Assembly: GCA_964370225.1 (NCBI GenBank)
Contig: CAYJII010000001.1
Span: 124,001 to 188,000 of the forward strand
Origin: CAYJII01 sp964370225
GTDB taxonomy: Bacteria; Bacillota; Clostridia; Oscillospirales; Ruminococcaceae
Length of the DNA stretch: 64,000 nucleotides
Direction: 5' to 3'
Below, piece by piece: positions 60,801-64,000 of the stretch. Every line of letters begins with the position of its first letter. Within the stretch, counting starts at the first letter, position 1. The notes beneath the pieces were generated by a model. That model searched no databases. It was not told the DNA's origin and saw only the letters and a program-made list of their open reading frames with translations. Position numbers and translations under genes: made by a program.

Positions 60801-61091
60801 AGTTAGACCTGTTTGCCCACCTAAAGTAGAAAGCAAACTATCTGGTTTTTCCATTTTAATAATTCTTTTTATAACATCTAAGTTCAGCGGTTCTATATAA
60901 ATTTTGTCCGCCATTGTTTTATCTGTCATGATTGTCGCTGGGTTTGAGTTTATCAAAACAACCTCAAGTCCCTCTTCTTTTAGCGCGCGACACGCCTGTG
61001 TACCGGCATAGTCAAATTCTGCCGCCTGTCCTATAACAATAGGCCCTGAACCTATAACAAGTATCTTCTTTAAATCTTTTCTTAACGGCAT
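57897..61091 (-). CDS. carB: Carbamoyl-phosphate synthase large subunit
   Basis: Makes carbamoyl phosphate from bicarbonate, ammonia delivered by CarA and two ATP. 1064 residues, full length, with two homologous ATP-grasp halves (IGSGPIVIGQAAEFDYAG in the first, FGSGPIRIGQGIEFDYC in the second) and a C-terminal MGS-like allosteric domain (about 930-1064). Start ATG 61091 immediately follows the carA stop. In the same operon as pyrF and pyrC, hence presumably pyrimidine-regulated, but its product also feeds argF. Confidence 0.98.
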   Translation of the reverse strand: MPLRKDLKKILVIGSGPIVIGQAAEFDYAGTQACRALKEEGLEVVLINSNPATIMTDKTMADKIYIEPLNLDVIKRIIKMEKPDSLLSTLGGQTGLTLSMQLAKEGFLEEQGVMLLGANPETIDKAEDRQIFKDTMEAIGEPCIPSKVVTTVEDALDFAKVIDYPVIVRPAFTLGGSGGGIAQDEVELNEICRNGLRLSPITQVLIEKCISGWKEVEFEVIRDSKDNVITVCSMENFDPVGIHTGDSIVVAPAVTLSDKEYQMLRTASLNIISELKIEGGCNCQFALHPETFEYAVIEVNPRVSRSSALASKATGYPIAKVAAKIAIGYTLDEIINAVTGKTYACFEPALDYIVVKFPKWPFDKFVYASRKLGTQMKATGEVMSIGVSFEEALMKAVRGVELKLDTMNMPKFMKMTDAEVKKQLHMPDDERLFCIFEALKRGVSIDEIHEITMVDEWFLGKLKNLVELEKWLADGELNQMKYEFAKKMGYLDSTIKRISGKEIPQAISASYKMVDTCAGEFAAQTPYFYSTYDEQNEAKEFIENLNSGKKRVIVFGSGPIRIGQGIEFDYCCVHCVWALKELGYEAVICNNNPETVSTDFDTGDRLYFDPLTKEDVKNIIDTEKPYGVVVQFGGQTAISLANYLDELGVKILGTQADSVDASEDRERFDKLLEICDIPRPQGGTVYTAREALLMAETLGYPVLLRPSYVLGGQNMIIAHSKSDIEEYMDIITRSKLENPVLVDKYMMGIEVEVDAICDGEDFVIPGIMEHIERAGVHSGDSISVYPSQTISDALIDQIIEYTRRLSLALKVSGLVNIQYVIYDNKVYVIEVNPRSSRTVPYISKVTGISMVDIATKVIMGHKLKDMGFKSGLCPKADYVAVKVPVFSFEKLHGVDNQLGPEMKSTGEVLGIAKTFPEALLKGLIAAGHRISNDGKILITVRDADKSEVVEIADKYMELGFDIYATAGTANKLNNNMIPTSVASKIGEDKPNSTLELINNGTVNYVLSTSAKGRIPARDSVKIRRMAIERGIVCLTSLDTAKAVADCIAMDKTVDDIELVDITKI

Positions 61092-62195
61092 CTATTTAAC
61101 CTCCTTATGCTTGTCCATTAAACCTGTGAACTCGTCGAATAAATACGCAGTGTCCTGTGGACCTCCACACGCTTCTGGATGGAACTGAACTGTAAAAGCA
61201 GGTATATGTGTGTATCTTACACCCTCACAGCTTTGGTCATTAGCATTAACATGGCTAACTTTACCCAGCGATTTATCAAGACTTTCGTTTAACACAGCGT
61301 AACCGTGGTTTTGGCTTGTTACGAAAGTTTTGTCGATATCAAGGTCGATTACAGGTTGGTTTGCACCCCTGTGACCATATTTTAGTTTTTGTGTTTTTGC
61401 GCCATTAGCAAGAGCTAGAAGTTGGTGTCCTAAGCAAATCCCGAATATAGGAATACCCAGTTTCATCACCGCTTTTAAGTTTTCGATTATCTCAACATTT
61501 TCACTTGGATCACCAGGTCCGTTTGAGAGCATAATCCCGTCTAAATTCATTTTGCTTATTTCGTCAGCAGTCGTATCATGAGGGATTATCGTAACTTGAC
61601 AACCTCTTTTTACAAGCTCTTTTCTGATGTTGTGTTTATACCCAAAGTCGTAAAGCGCGACATTATACTTGTAGTTTTCACATTCGAATTTTTGTGCACT
61701 GTCAGTCGATACGCTTTTAACTGCATTTTTTACTGTAAACTCAGCTAGTTTCGCTTTCACTTCAGCTTCATCTAAATTATCTTCGGTGCTGATAATTCCG
61801 TTCATAACGCCACTTTCTCTGATGATTTTAGTGAGCGCCCTTGTATCGATGCCGCAAATTCCGACAACATTTTGCGATTGCAAAAAGTCGTTTATATCTC
61901 CCTCACATCTAAAGTTTGATGGAAGTGCGCACCATTCTCTAACAATATAACCCGACAGGTAGCATTTATCAGACTCTTTATCAAAGGAGTTTACCCCATA
62001 ATTCCCGATAAGGGGGAATGTTTGGGTTACGATTTGCCCAAAATAACTTGGGTCAGTCAAAGTTTCCTCATAACCCGTCATGCCCGTTGCGAACACGATT
62101 TCTCCTATTACAGTGCCTTCTTTACCCATGCTATAGCCAGAAAATTTCATTCCGTTAGCAAGATAAAGATAAGCCTTCTTTACACCATTTTCCAT
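61092..62195 (-). CDS. carA: Carbamoyl-phosphate synthase small subunit
   Basis: Glutaminase subunit. 367 residues: N-terminal CPSase domain (about 1-150, with ATGMTGYEETLTDPSYFGQI) and class I glutamine amidotransferase domain with SNGPGDPSE, the catalytic Cys in GICLGHQLLALA and the catalytic His in VQFHPEACGGP. GGGAG precedes the ATG. Confidence 0.97.
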   Translation of the reverse strand: MENGVKKAYLYLANGMKFSGYSMGKEGTVIGEIVFATGMTGYEETLTDPSYFGQIVTQTFPLIGNYGVNSFDKESDKCYLSGYIVREWCALPSNFRCEGDINDFLQSQNVVGICGIDTRALTKIIRESGVMNGIISTEDNLDEAEVKAKLAEFTVKNAVKSVSTDSAQKFECENYKYNVALYDFGYKHNIRKELVKRGCQVTIIPHDTTADEISKMNLDGIMLSNGPGDPSENVEIIENLKAVMKLGIPIFGICLGHQLLALANGAKTQKLKYGHRGANQPVIDLDIDKTFVTSQNHGYAVLNESLDKSLGKVSHVNANDQSCEGVRYTHIPAFTVQFHPEACGGPQDTAYLFDEFTGLMDKHKEVK

Positions 62196-62210
62196 ATTTT
62201 TTCTCCCATT

Positions 62211-63134
62211 CTACTTAGCGTTTACTGCGCCCATTATATCTTTAGTCATTCTAATCGCTTCACGTCTTGCTGCTTTTGCAAAATCTTTTTCATCGCAATT
62301 TTCTTTTTTATAAGCGCACATTATCGCTCTTGAAGAATTGACGATTGCACCAATCCCGTTTTTGTCAAACGCTTTTGCTACATCTTCTGCCGCTCCACCT
62401 TGCGCGCCATATCCTGGCACTAGAAAGAATGTTTGTGGCATTTTTTCACGCAAAGTTTCAAGCTGTTCTGGATATGTCGCGCCAACTACTGCACCAACTG
62501 CAGAGTAGCCGTATTTGCCCACAGTTTCCTCGCCCCATTTTTCGCACATTTGTCCCATTAATTCGTATACCGGCATTTCGCCGATGAATTTGTCTTGTAG
62601 TTCACCCGACGCTGGATTTGATGTTTTTACTAGCACAAAAATGCTTCTATCAAATTTTTTGCACACATCCAAAAGTGGATTTACCGTATCGCTTCCCATG
62701 TATCCATTTACAGTTAGTGAGTCCGAGTTAAACGGAGCTATGCTTTCTCCCTCTATATCAACTTTGCCCATATGTCCTGCTGCGTATGCTTCCATAGTAG
62801 GACCGATGTCATTTCTTTTTCCATCAGTAATTACATACATGCCTTTTTCTTTTGCGTACTGGATAGTTTTGTACAGAGTTTTTACTCCGTGATAACCATA
62901 CATTTCATAGTATGCACATTGCGGTTTTACAGCTGGTACTACATCACAAAGCTCATCGATTAACGCTTTGTTAAACTCAAGTATCGCTTTTGCCGCTGCT
63001 TTTAACTTGTCATCATATTTTTTAAAAGCTTTCTCTTTTATAAATTCAGGTATAAATTCAAGTTTCGCATCTAGCCCCGCTACAACAGGACTGCCAGTGC
63101 TTTTTATCTTTTTAATCAGTAAATCCATGGACAT
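62211..63134 (-). CDS. pyrF: Orotidine 5'-phosphate decarboxylase (type 2)
   Basis: Last step of UMP synthesis. 307 residues, the longer subfamily 2 form. GSPVVAGLDAKLEFIPEF at the start and the catalytic DGKRNDIGPTMEAYAAG, in which the usual KRGD reads KRND. LVPGYGAQGG and NSSRAIMCA are the phosphate-binding segments. AAGGAG lies before ATG 63134. Confidence 0.95.
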   Translation of the reverse strand: MSMDLLIKKIKSTGSPVVAGLDAKLEFIPEFIKEKAFKKYDDKLKAAAKAILEFNKALIDELCDVVPAVKPQCAYYEMYGYHGVKTLYKTIQYAKEKGMYVITDGKRNDIGPTMEAYAAGHMGKVDIEGESIAPFNSDSLTVNGYMGSDTVNPLLDVCKKFDRSIFVLVKTSNPASGELQDKFIGEMPVYELMGQMCEKWGEETVGKYGYSAVGAVVGATYPEQLETLREKMPQTFFLVPGYGAQGGAAEDVAKAFDKNGIGAIVNSSRAIMCAYKKENCDEKDFAKAARREAIRMTKDIMGAVNAK

Positions 63135-63146
63135 ATATAAACTCCT

Positions 63147-64000
63147 TTATTTCTTATCTTCAAAAACTTTGTTGCCATCTACGAATGTATATTTAACTTT
63201 TCCTAAAAGTTTTTTCCCTTTAAATATATAGTTTTTAGAGCGTGATGCCAATTTATTCGGATCGACTATCCATTCTTCGCTCAAATTTGCTATTGTGATA
63301 TCTGCTTTTCCGCCAATTTTTAGTGCTCCAGCATCAATCCCAAGTAGTTTTGCAGGGTTTGATGACATAAGCTCAATCAACTTGTTTAGGCTGATATGCC
63401 CCGCCTCAACTAAGTATGTGTATGACGCTGCAAATGAAGTGTCCATTCCAACTACTCCGTTTGGCGCGTTGATAAAATCTCTTTTTTCATCTGGAGTATG
63501 GGGTGCGTGGTCTGTTACGATACAGTCAAACGTTCCGTCTTTCACCCCTTCTATGATTGCCGCTAAATCTTCGCTCTCTCTAAGCGGAGGATTCATGCGG
63601 TAGTCTGCATCCATTTTAAATATTTCGTCCTCAGTGAATACGAAGTATTGTGGGCAAGTTTCAGCTGTTACATTAGTTCCGTTTTTCTTAGCTGTGCGCA
63701 CAATATCAGTCGAAAGTCTTGTAGAAACATGCGCTATATGCACTGCAGAATTGCTTGTTTTCGCTAACACTACTTCCCTTGCAGTTATGCTATCCTCGCT
63801 ACTACGATGCATCCCTTTTAGCTTTAACTCTTTTGAAACTTTTCCTGTGTTTACAATTCCGTCTGCTACGATATCTAAATCCTCGCAATGCGAAATCAGT
63901 GGGAAGCCAAGTTTTTTTGTCCATTTTAACGCTTTTGTAAGTAACGCAGCATTTTTAACTGGTTTGCCGTCGTCACTCATTGCGATAACGCCTGCATTTT
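63147..64000 (-). CDS. pyrC: Dihydroorotase, C-terminal part (cut by window end)
   Basis: Cyclises carbamoyl aspartate to dihydroorotate. The frame is open to the window end at 64000; NAGVIAMSDDGKPV at the edge shows that translation starts beyond it and not at the internal ATG at 63980. Seen: SHCEDLDIVADG, HIAHVST and ETCPQYFVFTE, then CIVTDHAPHT with metal and catalytic residues, and a C-terminal barrel-flanking sheet ending KGKKLLGKVKYTFVDGNKVF. Class I (longer) dihydroorotase. First visible gene of the pyrC-pyrF-carA-carB run. Confidence 0.95.
   Translation of the reverse strand, partial: NAGVIAMSDDGKPVKNAALLTKALKWTKKLGFPLISHCEDLDIVADGIVNTGKVSKELKLKGMHRSSEDSITAREVVLAKTSNSAVHIAHVSTRLSTDIVRTAKKNGTNVTAETCPQYFVFTEDEIFKMDADYRMNPPLRESEDLAAIIEGVKDGTFDCIVTDHAPHTPDEKRDFINAPNGVVGMDTSFAASYTYLVEAGHISLNKLIELMSSNPAKLLGIDAGALKIGGKADITIANLSEEWIVDPNKLASRSKNYIFKGKKLLGKVKYTFVDGNKVFEDKK

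Noticed and set aside
63755..63980. Treating the ATG at 63980 as the start of dihydroorotase
   Set aside because: The reading frame and conserved residues (AGVIAM before SDDGKP) continue to the window edge, so the gene is truncated by the window.
1..64000. CRISPR arrays, tRNA or rRNA genes, insertion sequences, prophage or integrase genes
   Set aside because: No regularly spaced repeats, cloverleaf-type sequences, transposase or phage genes were seen on reading both strands.

Overview
The window is a 64 kb piece of a low-GC, endospore-forming, anaerobic Clostridia-type (Bacillota) chromosome. The support is direct: a complete spoIIIA operon (AA to AH), spoIIE and sigG; an H-cluster maturase gene (hydF), which implies an [FeFe]-hydrogenase; T-box and ArgR-type control; and gene orders typical of Clostridia. 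A 100-N assembly gap at 2386-2485 shows this is a draft scaffold. I cannot name a genus. I found no tRNA, rRNA, CRISPR array, prophage or insertion sequence. Almost everything is core metabolism, so the novelty lies in leaders, intergenic RNAs and one small accessory locus.

Layout. 1-3032 (minus): 5' part of an exopolysaccharide sugar transferase, then tyrS behind a GNAT gene, both downstream of a tyrosine T-box leader, a cluster of six hairpins and the gap. 3029-17458 (minus): one long co-directional block, in transcription order spoIIIAA-AB-AC-AD-AE-AF-AG-AH, asp23, nusB, xseA, xseB, polyprenyl synthase, dxs with a PAP2-like gene, tlyA, nadK, argR, recN. 17526-22216 (plus): the shikimate operon aroF-aroB-aroA-aroC, preceded by a promoter, a Phe/Tyr-rich leader peptide and an intrinsic terminator, which together look like ribosome-mediated attenuation. 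22291-34347: a racemase, a flavoprotein disulfide reductase, a CDP-alcohol phosphatidyltransferase, a REC-GGDEF protein, argD (two ARG boxes on its promoter), serS, argF, a GNAT, tsaD and pckA. 34585-39426: a heterodimeric ABC exporter and hydF. 39651-42930: spoIIE and, convergent to it, sigG, with a candidate small RNA between them. 43099-46689: an SGNH hydrolase with a DUF4358-like lipoprotein, then a BTAD regulator with a degenerate GGDEF domain convergent with a two-gene operon of small paralogous proteins of unknown function. 46937-56545 (plus): comM, pncB, mtnN, a Gfo/Idh oxidoreductase, an AEC transporter, a LysA-like decarboxylase, a nitroreductase, a YnzC-like protein and a RACo-like ferredoxin/ASKHA protein. 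56553-57752: rpsF-ssb-rpsR. 57897-64000 (minus): pyrC (cut by the window end), pyrF, carA, carB.

How the parts fit. Aromatic and arginine synthesis are each under their own end-product control (leader-peptide attenuation; ArgR, encoded about 22 kb from the argD operator), and tyrS is under tRNA-Tyr T-box control. Carbamoyl phosphate from carAB feeds both argF and the pyrimidine genes. The sporulation genes cover forespore phosphatase signalling (spoIIE), the forespore sigma factor (sigG) and the mother cell to forespore channel that supports late sigma-G activity (spoIIIA). The best leads for new biology are the Phe/Tyr leader peptide, the BTAD/small-protein locus, the spoIIE-sigG intergenic RNA and the hairpin cluster at the gap.
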